Shown here: positions 22,805 to 33,273 of the stretch, one piece after another | Position numbering within the stretch: position 1 is the stretch's first letter | How the letters are laid out: every line of letters begins with the position of its first letter | Assembly (NCBI GenBank): GCA_903813345.2 | Contig: CAIIXF020000001.1 | Location: 50,051,885 to 50,115,884, forward strand | DNA: 64,000 nucleotides | Direction of reading: 5' to 3' | Source: Owenia fusiformis | Taxonomy: Eukaryota > Annelida > Polychaeta > Sabellida > Oweniidae | The notes under the pieces: generated by a model | The model's input: only the letters and a program-made list of their open reading frames with translations | Databases searched by the model: none | What the model was told of the DNA's origin: nothing | Translations under genes and position numbers: made by a program

Positions 22805-24163
22805 ATGGCTGATACTGACTGGGGAAAATGTATGCTTATATTTCAAATATTTCTACCTACTGCATTTGCAAATATGGAGGCAGCCATTGGTAGAATTGTT
22901 GACAGTTTGAGCCAAACGTATACTCAGGATATAAATGAATCCTTGGTTGTTGTATCATTGACGGTCAGCATTGCAAACATTCTTCGGGCATACCTATCAC
23001 CAAACCAGGCGAGCCAGGGATTTATCACATTGGTCAAATCAAAGGTTGACTTAAAGAAAGGACTTATTTTTGTGATTTTCAGTAGCACCATCACAGCAGG
23101 AATTTTCCTTTTGATTGGTCTTACACCAGTGGGATATATCATCCAAGAGCTATTTCGTATTACTAATAAACAACTTGAAGAAGTTCAATTTGGCATAGCA
23201 TGTTACAGTTTGCAATCTATGATCCTAAACATTGGGTCTGGAATCCATGGGTTATTATTAATGAAAAAACACACCTATTTTTGTCTCTTCGCTGAGATTT
23301 TGACATTCATTTCAAAAATAGGATGTGCTTTTTCTCTCATGGCTACACCCTTAATAACTAGAAGACCAATTTTGATACCTATAATATCAGCATATGCTGC
23401 AGCTCTGGTTTATCTTCTCTTAAGCTTTATAGGATATAAAATATACTTGATCAATGATCTACCAGCTGAAAGTACAATTAACCTGACATACCATCAAATG
23501 TTTAAAGTAACGCTACCCCTAGGACTACAAGAATTGATTGAAAGATGTGAAACTAATATTCTCAGCTTTACAGTTGCACAACTCACGCCATCTGGATCTA
23601 TGCGGAGTAAGGCACTGGCAAACGTTTACATTCTTCATTCATCATTTTACTCATTGCGAAGGATATTAACCAGTATTTCAACAATGGTACCAGCATACCT
23701 TGCATCTGGGGTTAACTCATCATTACATTTCGACAATGAACTAGTTATCTCCACTTCAATGATTGCATTTGTTTTATTTTTGATTTCAATTTCAATGTGC
23801 TGGATTACTCCCATTACAAGGGTTATATTTCTATATTTATTTCACATTTCTGAAGAAAATTTCATTGCAGTATACTATCCCTTTAAGTTGTACACATTCT
23901 GGCCAATTATACAAACATTTGCTTTGTTTTCATTTGGAGTTTTACTGCACAAGAAAGACACTAAGATGTCAATAGTGAGTTCTGCTTGCCAAGTCATTAT
24001 ATTGGGTTGTCTACCACTTGCTTTAGATCATCTTGGGTTTGATATTTTACTGTCTTCAGTAATGGCTTTGTTTACTGCTCAGACAACTACTGCAGGTATA
24101 CTTTTCTCATATCTTTTTTTCAAGTATTTAAGAAAATCTGAATCACATTTAAAGCAAGTATGA
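22805..24163 (+). CDS. ANKH-like multispanning membrane transporter, copy B (intact)
   Basis: A 452-residue single-exon protein with about eleven to twelve hydrophobic segments spread over its length. I assign it to the progressive ankylosis (ANK) family of the MOP/MATE-like superfamily, whose vertebrate member exports pyrophosphate, ATP and citrate. The order of landmarks agrees with ANKH: LVKSK (77-81), KKHTYF (154-159), PILIPIISAY (188-197), GYKIYLINDLP (210-220), PLGLQELIER (238-247), YYPFKLYTFWP (357-367), and a hydrophobic C-terminus ending in a basic YLRK. Overall identity looks low, so the substrate is open. The start is the ATG of MADTDWGK. AATAAA lies at 24246-24251. It is antisense to FARSA. 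Confidence 0.78.
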   Translation: MADTDWGKCMLIFQIFLPTAFANMEAAIGRIVDSLSQTYTQDINESLVVVSLTVSIANILRAYLSPNQASQGFITLVKSKVDLKKGLIFVIFSSTITAGIFLLIGLTPVGYIIQELFRITNKQLEEVQFGIACYSLQSMILNIGSGIHGLLLMKKHTYFCLFAEILTFISKIGCAFSLMATPLITRRPILIPIISAYAAALVYLLLSFIGYKIYLINDLPAESTINLTYHQMFKVTLPLGLQELIERCETNILSFTVAQLTPSGSMRSKALANVYILHSSFYSLRRILTSISTMVPAYLASGVNSSLHFDNELVISTSMIAFVLFLISISMCWITPITRVIFLYLFHISEENFIAVYYPFKLYTFWPIIQTFALFSFGVLLHKKDTKMSIVSSACQVIILGCLPLALDHLGFDILLSSVMALFTAQTTTAGILFSYLFFKYLRKSESHLKQV

Positions 24164-24251
24164 AATTAGGTTGATGCTGACATTATTCCATGTGTAACCC
24201 TGCCTATTACTTCATCCATGTATTAGTATTACATTATATTATTGGAATAAA

Positions 24252-26397
24252 GTTTAAAATGGTGTACCATCCTCTTAGTTAATTTCAGTATGTATACATA
24301 CGGACGGACATATGGATGGATAGATGTACGTATAGATGGAGCTATTCTCTATATCCCCCAAACTTCATTCAATGTGATACCAAGATATTGTCCCAAGGTG
24401 CATATGAAGCACGAGCTGTGGACAGTCCTCAGAAAGCCATATGGGACAGCCATCTCACTCATTTCTACAAATCAATCATCAATCATACAGGAATATATGA
24501 AAGTGCAAGAAATACCCCTCAATTGACGATTTGCAACGGTTGATTCAATGTTGTAGTGACGTCACAATTAGGCCACAGTGCTGTAGCTGTTTGATTTTAA
24601 GAGATTATCTTCTGTATTTCATACTTTATTGATTTATTTTTCACGAAAGTATTCGATTTGACTAGATCAACAATCATTCTAAGCACATGCCAAGTCTATG
24701 ATCTTACTGACATGATTTAAATAGCGGTTATGCGCCTCCCGAGTTTGAAAAATTTTGTCTCTTCATCATGTCTAATATTATTTCTATATGAACTCATATT
24801 AATAAGACAAAATACACGACAACAGTTGAACAACCTGATTTACTTTGAAAACCTATTGTCTTTGGATTACTTCCGAAAATACCGAGAGGATCAACATATC
24901 TCATATTTAGTTAACAGGTGAGTTAACGTGTCTGAGAGTTTTATTTTATTTTTTTTAATAAACTTTATTCACCTTATTAAAACATTTATACAGAGTCTGA
25001 AATTTAATTATCAAATTTAGTTAGCTCTCCTACATTGAACTTTTGCATTGGTCCCTAACCTAGTTCAACATTAAGAGTAGCTACAAGCTTATTTTAAATT
25101 TAATATATACCTGGTATATTTCACAAAGAGATGTTTAGAATAATGGCCACACAATTCCACTTGAAAGAGAGAACTGAATCCAGCTTATTGAGTGACGGTC
25201 ACTAAGAAATGTTTAAAACTATATAAATGTTGATAAGCGGTCGGAAAACTGCAGTTTAAAAAGGAATAACTGTTCTTAGCTTGATAAAAGAATACTTTTA
25301 CTTTTAGACACAGAGGATGTACAGTACATCAGTGTTTAAGATGAAACTAAGACTAAAGAAAAATGCAGTTCATACTGATTAAAAGGGAGATGAAAAAAAC
25401 TAAGAAAGAAGTTTTATGTTTACTTTCAAAGACTGATGCAGTGAACTTTACTCCACTACTTTCGAGTTGTAGTAAAATATGTTAAAATGGCGGCCATTTT
25501 TCAATATTGCCACCTTCTTCCAAAAGTGTCATTAGACAGTGTGCAATGCTTGTAGTATTCACATATCAAATCTGAACAAAATCGCTCCACTACTTTTCTA
25601 GTTATAGTAAAATAGGTTAAAATGGCACCCAATTTTCAAAATGGCCGCCTTCTACCAAAAGTATCAATAGACCGTGTGCTTTGCTTATAGTATTCACATA
25701 CCAAATATGAACAAAATCGCTCCACTACTTTTCAAGTTATGGTAAAATACGTTAAAATGGCGGCCATTTTTCAAAATGGCAGCCAATTTTCAAAATGGCC
25801 ACCTTCTACCAAAAGTGTCATTAGACAGTGAGCCATGCTTATAGTATTCACATACCAAATATGAACAAAATCGCTCCACTACTTTTTGAGTTACAGCAAA
25901 AATTGTAAAATAACGAGTAAAGGCCGCCATTTTTCAAGATGGCTGCCATGTGCTTCTTTAATATCTACATTACTAGCTTTATTAATGTCCTACATAATTT
26001 TTTTACATTTAAAACATATTGCTATTACAGTTTTACGTATTGCACCTAAATTGCTGTAAAATCGGCACTAAAATGGCCGCCATTTTTAAATGTGTTGCCA
26101 TTATGAAAATCGGCTTTCGAGCAGAACTTCTACCTTCATAGGGTATATGTGTACAATGTGTACTATGGGCCCTATGCCATATATAGATTCAATAATTGGC
26201 TCCCATGATCAAAACAAGGAGCTAATCGAGAGGGTGTCCACTGAAGTAGAAGACCCCATAGTGAATTATGATGAACAAAAAATAGTCATCATAAAATAGA
26301 TATTTATAATGCATATGTTATATTTTATTTAATATTCAAGTTGGCCAACAATACATTACTGAAAGCTTTTTAAGACAAGGTTTTTATTTAGTAAGAG
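24252..26397. other. Intergenic between copies B and C
   Basis: Apart from the satellite at 25480-26110 I see no gene here. CTCTATATCCCCCAAACTTC near 24350 resembles the satellite right end. The whole interval is duplicated at 37447-39591. Confidence 0.6.
25480..26110. repeat. Satellite with ATGGCGGCCATTTTTCAAAA monomers, copy 1
   Basis: Four monomers of about 120-150 bp contain AAAATCGCTCCACTACTTTT, GTCATTAGACAGTG and GGCGGCCATTTTTCAA. The block is duplicated at 38680-39310. It differs from the 16-kb family apart from the shared GGC(G)GCCATTTT core. Confidence 0.8.
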
Positions 26398-26741
26398 ATG
26401 ACTTTTAAAGCTCATGATATGGCTGATATTGACTGGGGAAAATGTATGCTTATATTTCAAATATTTCTACCTACTGCTATTGATTCTTGGGGAGATGACT
26501 TAGAAAATGTCTTGAGACATCACCAGTTATGTGCACGCATTGTTCATGCAGTCTGTGAACAAGCGGTGAGAGGTCTCTGTGTGGGGACCTGGGAGACATA
26601 ATCTAGTCGCCTAAGTTTCCCTAAACTATCGCATGTCTAATATGTGACAAGAATAGTATATGTCAGTAAAAATGGCGTAAGATATTGTTCGTATCTTACC
26701 CAAGAAATATTGTTTTGTTTTTTGTTATTTTTGTGAGGGCG

Positions 26742-26855
26742 GCCGGACATCCCGGTCCTGTGGTGGACCATCTCTCTTATATGTGTGTCATGATAAGAGC
26801 ACAAGATGTTTCGAACTCATGGGTGGTAGTCCATGATGTGTTCTTCATCAGCGGC
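26742..26855 (-). ncRNA. Hammerhead-ribozyme-like fold, left arm
   Basis: Mirror copy of the fold at 34383-34496, described there in full; CTGATGA falls at 26851-26845 on the minus strand. It lies between the second ORF and the 3' end of the element. Self-cleaving hammerheads are known in Penelope-like elements. Confidence 0.55.
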
Positions 26856-27208
26856 TTGGGGAATGGGGAGGGGGAAGGGGGAATGTTAGTGTATACACGG
26901 GTGTGTGTTCCGAAGTACGGGCAGTGGTTTGCAGGTTTAAATTGTAAACGTTTGGTGTGTTTTGGTTGGCACTAGTAGTAGAAGTGTTGTTTAGTTTTAA
27001 AGTTAGTAATACAAGGGTTTGCTTTATTAGTTTTAGGGGGGTTAATATAGTTTCGGGTTAACATGTTTGGCGGTTTCCATACACGTTCATACATTTCATA
27101 TGCTATACACATTCATACTTTTTAATTCATAAATGTTTAATTGCTCTTTTGGTAGAGAATGGTGGCCCTGAGAAGGGCCGGGGTTGTATTTTTTAAAGTA
27201 GTTTTGTT

Positions 27209-27964
27209 CTACTGTCTTTTCCCACGGGGTTTTGTGTTTGGTTCCCGTCTTTTTGGTTTGAAGGCCTCACGCCTGTACTGCTCTGCCAGTTTGTCTGCTT
27301 CTACAAGGCCGATGGTTTTGGCTAGCGTTTGGATGGTTTCACTGGTTTGTTGTCTGTGAAAGTCTAGTCTGTTTTGGCTGTGGAGTGTGGTGGCTTCTGT
27401 CAGCTGGTCGCTGCAATGGTGTAAAATAACATCAAACGCCTTTTCAATATCAGAGGTTTCCTTCTCAGGGGCGCCGCATTTGATATTTGGTATGAGGCCT
27501 CTTGGGATGCCTCCCGGGCAGTTGTTAAGGCTTTTAAGAACGCCATCGTGTCTGGCTTCCCAGTGTATTGATGTTCTCAAACGGGTGAGTAGAGCTGGGT
27601 CTGCTTGGCGTGTGGCGTTGGGGTTGTTCCCGATGTTTGTAGGTAGGCCTAGACCCATCGCGTCTATGATGTTGAGAGTGGGTTTGGGTTTGCGTGGTAT
27701 TGTGTATAAAGGGTTGTTTTTTGTGAAGGTAGAGGCCGACTTGATATGGTGTTTGTCTTTAGGGCTGCTGGTTGTAGCTTGTTTAAAGGCTTGCTTGTTG
27801 AAGGCAGCGCTGTTAGCTGGTACTTCTGAGTCGGGAATGGTGTCCCTGCTGTCATTCATCTCCATAGAGTTATGAGAGTTGAATCTCCCGCTGCAGATAG
27901 ACGCCTGGGTATCATTGGCGTTGGCAATCATCTGGCCTATTGATAGGTCTTTGGCAATGCTCAT
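27209..27964 (-). CDS. Penelope-like element second ORF (251 aa), function unknown
   Basis: An intact ORF with a true ATG (MSIAKDLSIGQM). It has a low-complexity N-terminal half, a central NPNATRQADPALLTRLRTSI region, a helix-prone EKAFDVILHHCSDQLTEA segment and a strongly basic tail (KPKRREPNTKPRGKRQ) suggesting nucleic-acid binding. I do not recognise the family; it has no GIY-YIG or zinc-finger signature. It lies about 700 bp 3' of the RT stop, and a TATAAATA box is 76 bp upstream of its ATG, so transcription may begin here. In a tandem array of elements it would come before the next RT, as an ORF1. The identical copy is at 33274-34029. Confidence 0.75.
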   Translation of the reverse strand: MSIAKDLSIGQMIANANDTQASICSGRFNSHNSMEMNDSRDTIPDSEVPANSAAFNKQAFKQATTSSPKDKHHIKSASTFTKNNPLYTIPRKPKPTLNIIDAMGLGLPTNIGNNPNATRQADPALLTRLRTSIHWEARHDGVLKSLNNCPGGIPRGLIPNIKCGAPEKETSDIEKAFDVILHHCSDQLTEATTLHSQNRLDFHRQQTSETIQTLAKTIGLVEADKLAEQYRREAFKPKRREPNTKPRGKRQ

Positions 27965-28039
27965 GTTGAGGTTTAGGTTGTTGTTGTTGTTATGTTGTCA
28001 GTGTTGTACTGTAATATGATCTATCGTCCTCGTGTGTTA

Positions 28040-28047
28040 TATTTATA
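28040..28047 (-). promoter_or_regulatory. TATA box of the Penelope-like element (left arm)
   Basis: The minus strand reads CCATATAAATATAACACACG, preceded by TGACGTCCGC. It lies upstream of the second ORF. An internal promoter in the repeated part is usual for PLEs. Confidence 0.6.
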
Positions 28048-28669
28048 TGGAAGGTGCGGACGTCAGAGAACAAACTTCCGGTTTATTGCTCTTCTTAGTG
28101 AAAAGTCGATAAGATTAAATGTAAGTGTGTTTGTTGTGTGACTTTAAGCGGGTATAGCTCTGGATGTAGTGCCTTGATTTTAGTGTGGTTGGTGTGTTTT
28201 TGTTTGTCTAAGTTTGTTCTATAAGGTCGTGTTAAAGTTTTGTGTTTAGAATGTTCGATTGTGGTTTTGTGGTTGATGAATCGTAATATGGTGCCGATTT
28301 TTTCAAAGTTTTTCGTGGTTTTCGTGTTATTGTTGTTATTTAGTAGCTGTGTATTGCCTTTTATTTGTAGTGGTTGTGTAGAATAGGGTTGTAGCTACCT
28401 TATGGTGTTTAGTTTTTGAAGTTTGGTGCAATATTGGTTGAGTTATGGTTGTATTTCTACGGGTCAAGAAACACAGTGATTTCCCCGGGAATTTAGTTGG
28501 TTTGGGAGAGTTGCGGTCTTTAATTGGTGTGCTTGTTGTGTTGTATATCATGTTTTTTTGGTATGTAAATATTGAATTTGTTAGTTGTTCGTGTGTTTTG
28601 GGTTTTCTGGGTGTGGTGGTTTGGTTATTAGAGGTCGGGTGGTTGTCAATTATATATAATAGGGTTGTT

Positions 28670-30559
28670 CTATGTGTTAGAGAATTTGGCTCTGACTAGA
28701 GCATCGCTGAGATTTTGGTTTCTTCTCAGAGCAATAGTAGGGCTATTGGGGTATATCTGGGTTAGTGTAGGGTCGCTTTTTATAATGTGCCAGTGTTTTT
28801 GCAGAATAGTTTTGATCTGGTGGTTGATACCCGAGTGTGTGGTAATGAATGGTAGTGTGTTGTTTTCATATGTTTTAGTGCGGCGGGTACGGGCTGGTTG
28901 GTTCAGTAGTAGCGTTCTATTTAGTTTTCTGGTGTTAGCTATGTGTTTGTTGAAGTTCCTCGGGTTATGTCCACGTGTTTTTAGGTATTTTTTGAGGTTT
29001 TCCGAGTTTGAATCGTAGTCTAGTGTTGTAGTGCAGAGTTTTTTGTATCTAATGCATTCCCCTTTGGCTAGGTTGTCTAGGCAATGTTTAGGGTGAAATG
29101 AGTTTGCAGGTATGAATATGTGAGCATCGGTTGGTTTGGAGTATAGTTTGGTGTGTAGTGTTTTGGTGGTGTTGAACTCCTTAGGTTTGTATATCAGAGC
29201 GTCAAGGAATGGTATTTCCGTTGTAGATGTTTCTACTTCAAATTTAATTGTGTCATGTGTTTGGTTGCAATGTTGAATGAATGTGTTGAGTTCCTGGGTG
29301 TTGTGTTCCCAGATTATGAATATGTCGTCGATATATCTGAGGTAAATCGTGGGTTTTTTGTTGTTGGGTGCTGTTTCTAAGATTTTGTTCTCAATTTCAG
29401 CCATAGCTAGAATGGCCAGCGAGGGACTGATTTTAGAGCCCATGGCGCATCCGAATTTCTGGTGGTAGTATTCATTGTTGAATTCGAATATGTTCTGTTT
29501 GAGAATAATGTTGAGTAATTGTGTAATTCTTCTGTTAGAGGGTATGTTGATGTCTAGTTGGAGATTGGTTTTGTTCAAGTTGATGTGTTTTAGCGTTGCT
29601 GCAATAGCGTCACTATGGTTGATGTTGGTGTAAAGGCTGCTCACGTCCATTGTTACTAGAATGCAGTCTGGTTTGAGGGCGGGTAGTGATTGCAATTTGT
29701 TGATGAGATCAGTGCTATCTCTGACAAATGAAGGTATCATTTTGGTGAGTGGTTGGAGGAAATAGTCCAAGTACATTGCTATTTTTTCTGTTGGCCCGTT
29801 GTTACCAGATAGGATTGGTCTTCCTGGTGGGGGCGACTTGTTTTTGTGTATTTTTGGTAAATGATAGAATCTAGGTGCGCGTTCTTTCCCTGTGGGTGTG
29901 AGGAAATTCAACGTTGTTTCATCAATGTCGTGTTCTCTATACATTTCTAAAGCAATTTTTTTAATTGCTTGGCATATTTCTTGTATGTGTGGTGATTCGA
30001 CTTTGTTGTAAGTGTTAGAGTCGGAGAGTTGTCTAATTGCTTCTGTTTGGTAGTCTGATTTGTTCTGAACGGTGACAGCTCCACCTTTATCAGCTCTTTT
30101 GATGATGATTTTTTGGTTGTTTTTTAATTGTTTTAAAGCTGTTTGTTCTGGTTTGGATAGGTTGTTTTGGTAGATAGGTATATTGATTCGTTTAATATCC
30201 TTCTCTATATTGTTGATATATTTCTCTAGTTTGGGTGAAGTAGAGACGGGAGGTATGAAAGTGCTTTTGTTTTGGAATGGGTGTTTTGAGCGTTTGCTGT
30301 TATGAAACATCAATTTTAATCTCAATTTTCTAGTAAAATCTGAGATGTCAGTGGTCAGGTAATGTTGTATATTTTTGGGGTCGGGTGTGGGTATGAACTT
30401 TAGTCCTTTAGAGAGGACTGAAAGTTCTGGTTTAGATAGTTGTTGGTCTGATATGTTTACCACCAGTTTGGTTTTGGCTGCTTGTTTTTTATGTATTATG
30501 CTTGTGTTCCTATGTTTGATATAGGACCTATGTAGTTTGTTATTTCTTTTTCTGGTCAT
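28670..30559 (-). CDS. Penelope-like element reverse transcriptase, no endonuclease domain seen
   Basis: 629 residues from the first ATG (MTRKRNNK). PLE-type RT hallmarks appear in order: RADKGGAVTVQ (about 155-165), FYHLPKIHK (231-239) with GRPILSGNNGP, motif A LVTMDVSSLYTNI (301-313), motif B GCAMGSKISPSLA (370-382), motif C RYIDDIFIIW (408-417), then IPFLDALIYK (449-458). The YIDD catalytic aspartates are intact. After the conserved LRR..NLSDALVRAKF the protein ends at once (SNT). The Cys-rich linker and GIY-YIG endonuclease usual for canonical PLEs are absent, as in endonuclease-minus relatives. It would copy element RNA, perhaps priming on free 3' ends. Confidence 0.9.
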   Translation of the reverse strand: MTRKRNNKLHRSYIKHRNTSIIHKKQAAKTKLVVNISDQQLSKPELSVLSKGLKFIPTPDPKNIQHYLTTDISDFTRKLRLKLMFHNSKRSKHPFQNKSTFIPPVSTSPKLEKYINNIEKDIKRINIPIYQNNLSKPEQTALKQLKNNQKIIIKRADKGGAVTVQNKSDYQTEAIRQLSDSNTYNKVESPHIQEICQAIKKIALEMYREHDIDETTLNFLTPTGKERAPRFYHLPKIHKNKSPPPGRPILSGNNGPTEKIAMYLDYFLQPLTKMIPSFVRDSTDLINKLQSLPALKPDCILVTMDVSSLYTNINHSDAIAATLKHINLNKTNLQLDINIPSNRRITQLLNIILKQNIFEFNNEYYHQKFGCAMGSKISPSLAILAMAEIENKILETAPNNKKPTIYLRYIDDIFIIWEHNTQELNTFIQHCNQTHDTIKFEVETSTTEIPFLDALIYKPKEFNTTKTLHTKLYSKPTDAHIFIPANSFHPKHCLDNLAKGECIRYKKLCTTTLDYDSNSENLKKYLKTRGHNPRNFNKHIANTRKLNRTLLLNQPARTRRTKTYENNTLPFITTHSGINHQIKTILQKHWHIIKSDPTLTQIYPNSPTIALRRNQNLSDALVRAKFSNT

Positions 30560-31945
30560 ATTTAGCAAGTGTTGCTATAATATGAATGATTGTAGTTGTT
30601 GCAGGTATGCGTATTGTTCTCTGAGATGTTGAGTATTGAGTGGGATGAGAGGGATCAGTGATTTGGAATCCGTTAATGATATGCAGTGTTAGCGATGTAA
30701 TTATAGAGATGGTATCTCTATTGTTATGAAAGTTGGTTTGTGAAGTGTGAATAGGTGAACTATTTTTAGTTTGCGTGGTGCTATGTTTAGTGTTTTAGGT
30801 GATGTTTGAGAGGCCTTTGATTTGTTTTCTATATCGAGTTGATATATTAAAGTGTTTTGGTATCTAGTTTATGAGATTCGTCTTGTTGCCATTTGGATTA
30901 AATTGGAATTGTTTTTGTTATGATTTTGGGTATGGCTTTTTGGTTTTAGTATTCCAAAAAACGGTATATGCTTGATGGTTTGTGGGTAAATATGTGGTTA
31001 ATAATTAGTATGGGTATGGTTTGGTTCTCTAGTATGCTGTGGTAGCTTTCTGGTAGAGGGTGTCTTGTTTTGTAACCATGTTTTTAGTTGATATTTGGTT
31101 ATTATGTTGAGAGCGGTGTTTTCCGTTCATAATTCATGGGATGCGGTATTGGCGTTCGCGTATTTCGTATATGTATGGTTGTGTTGGTAGCAAAAGTATG
31201 GTTAGTTAGTTGTTGTTTGGTTGTTTGGTTGTTTAGTATGGTATCCTGGTTTGATGTAGATATATGTATAATGATGGTAGCATTGATAGTTGTAGAGATA
31301 TTAACTTGATTGTGGGGGGGTTATTTTCGTTCGCAATATTATGTTTTTTTAGTTTTGATTTCCCGTAAGGGTATATGCGTGTTGATTTATGGAGGATTGG
31401 TATGGTTAGTTGTTTATTCCATTTTGGTTTGGTTGGTTAGTATGTTATGGCAGCTTTCCAGTGTGTGGTGTATTGTGTCAATACCGTGTTTTTTGGCTGA
31501 GATATGGCTTTTTTGGTGGGTGTGGTGTTTTCCGTTCCTGATTTTTAAGATGCGGTATTTTTGTTCACCGATTTCGTATGTGTGTTGCTGTGTGGGTAGG
31601 AAAGGTATGATGAATAAGCTGTTATTTGGTTTTTTGGTTGTTTAGTATGATATCTTGGTATGTTGAGGATGTGTTTATTTTGGTGGTGGCAATTATAGTT
31701 TAAGAGATTTTAACTTGATTGTGAGGGCGGTTTTTCCGCTCTGAGATATCTGTTTGTACGCATTTTGGGATTGATAATTTCTAATACACGTAATGGTTAG
31801 TGAGGTGATATAAGAGTCTTTGGTTTGTATGTAGATGGTTTTATTATCTTGTTTGTTGTTTTGGGTGTTGTTTTGGGTGTTCAACTGTGTGTATTTCGTG
31901 ATCGTACACATGGTATGGTGTGAAATTTTAACTTGTTTGTGAGGT
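30560..31945 (-). repeat. 5' region of the Penelope-like element with degenerate tandem repeats
   Basis: Non-coding and strongly G/T-rich on the plus strand. Two diverged units of about 400-430 bp (near 30960-31310 and 31380-31710) share GATGCGGTAT, TTTCCGTTC, TTTCGTATATG and GGTTGTTTAGTATG. A partial third appears near 31860-31945. The head-to-head junction follows at 31945/31946. Confidence 0.7.
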
Positions 31946-32568
31946 AACTCAACACATTCATTCAACATTGCAACCAAACACATGACACAATTAAATTTGA
32001 AGTAGAAACATCTACAACGGAAATACCATTCCTTGACGCTCTGATATACAAACCTAAGGAGTTCAACACCACCAAAACACTACACACCAAACTATACTCC
32101 AAACCAACCGATGCTCACATATTCATACCTGCAAACTCATTTCACCCTAAACATTGCCTAGACAACCTAGCCAAAGGGGAATGCATTAGATACAAAAAAC
32201 TCTGCACTACAACACTAGACTACGATTCAAACTCGGAAAACCTCAAAAAATACCTAAAAACACGTGGACATAACCCGAGGAACTTCAACAAACACATAGC
32301 TAACACCAGAAAACTAAATAGAACGCTACTACTGAACCAACCAGCCCGTACCCGCCGCACTAAAACATATGAAAACAACACACTACCATTCATTACCACA
32401 CACTCGGGTATCAACCACCAGATCAAAACTATTCTGCAAAAACACTGGCACATTATAAAAAGCGACCCTACACTAACCCAGATATACCCCAATAGCCCTA
32501 CTATTGCTCTGAGAAGAAACCAAAATCTCAGCGATGCTCTAGTCAGAGCCAAATTCTCTAACACATAG
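31946..32568 (+). pseudogene. C-terminal third of the Penelope-like RT
   Basis: Open from ELNTFIQHC to the same SNT stop as the fuller copy, with the same protein sequence over the shared part. Motifs A, B and C are missing, so it is inactive. Confidence 0.9.
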
Positions 32569-33190
32569 AACAACCCTATTATATATAATTGACAACCACC
32601 CGACCTCTAATAACCAAACCACCACACCCAGAAAACCCAAAACACACGAACAACTAACAAATTCAATATTTACATACCAAAAAAACATGATATACAACAC
32701 AACAAGCACACCAATTAAAGACCGCAACTCTCCCAAACCAACTAAATTCCCGGGGAAATCACTGTGTTTCTTGACCCGTAGAAATACAACCATAACTCAA
32801 CCAATATTGCACCAAACTTCAAAAACTAAACACCATAAGGTAGCTACAACCCTATTCTACACAACCACTACAAATAAAAGGCAATACACAGCTACTAAAT
32901 AACAACAATAACACGAAAACCACGAAAAACTTTGAAAAAATCGGCACCATATTACGATTCATCAACCACAAAACCACAATCGAACATTCTAAACACAAAA
33001 CTTTAACACGACCTTATAGAACAAACTTAGACAAACAAAAACACACCAACCACACTAAAATCAAGGCACTACATCCAGAGCTATACCCGCTTAAAGTCAC
33101 ACAACAAACACACTTACATTTAATCTTATCGACTTTTCACTAAGAAGAGCAATAAACCGGAAGTTTGTTCTCTGACGTCCGCACCTTCCA

Positions 33191-33198
33191 TATAAATA
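33191..33198 (+). promoter_or_regulatory. TATA box of the Penelope-like element (right arm)
   Basis: TATAAATA within CTTCCATATAAATATAAC, 76 bp before the ATG at 33274. An A/C-rich leader (ACAACAACAACAAC) follows. Confidence 0.6.
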
Positions 33199-33273
33199 TA
33201 ACACACGAGGACGATAGATCATATTACAGTACAACACTGACAACATAACAACAACAACAACCTAAACCTCAAC

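Larger units (their letters stand above)
23091..26482 (+). repeat. First unit of an about 5-kb tandem duplication (left part)
   Basis: Sequence from codon 96 of copy B, through its 3' flank and satellite, to the start of copy C repeats at 36314-39676 with few differences (for example a missing 28-bp stretch after TGTGTAACCCT). The unit continues at 34756-36310 beyond the retroelement insertion. Confidence 0.9.
26483..29292 (-). repeat. Left inverted arm of the Penelope-like dimer, 2,810 bp
   Basis: It pairs with 31946-34755 (positions sum to 61238). The reading frames within both arms are identical; the one difference I noticed is G/A in the GTATACACGG region near 26890 against GCATAC near 34343. 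Such identity implies a recent insertion or conversion between arms. Confidence 0.95.

Noticed and set aside
26685-26975. 96-codon plus-strand frame near the end of the Penelope-like arm
   Set aside because: It is the antisense of the ribozyme-like region and recurs only because the arm is an inverted repeat. It has no domain or coding bias.
27387-27875. 162-codon plus-strand frame
   Set aside because: Antisense shadow of the 251-aa ORF, whose ATG, TATA box and basic tail make the minus-strand reading the better one.
28665-29018. 117-codon plus-strand frame with hydrophobic sequence
   Set aside because: Antisense of the RT C-terminus. The hydrophobicity follows from the G/T-rich strand.
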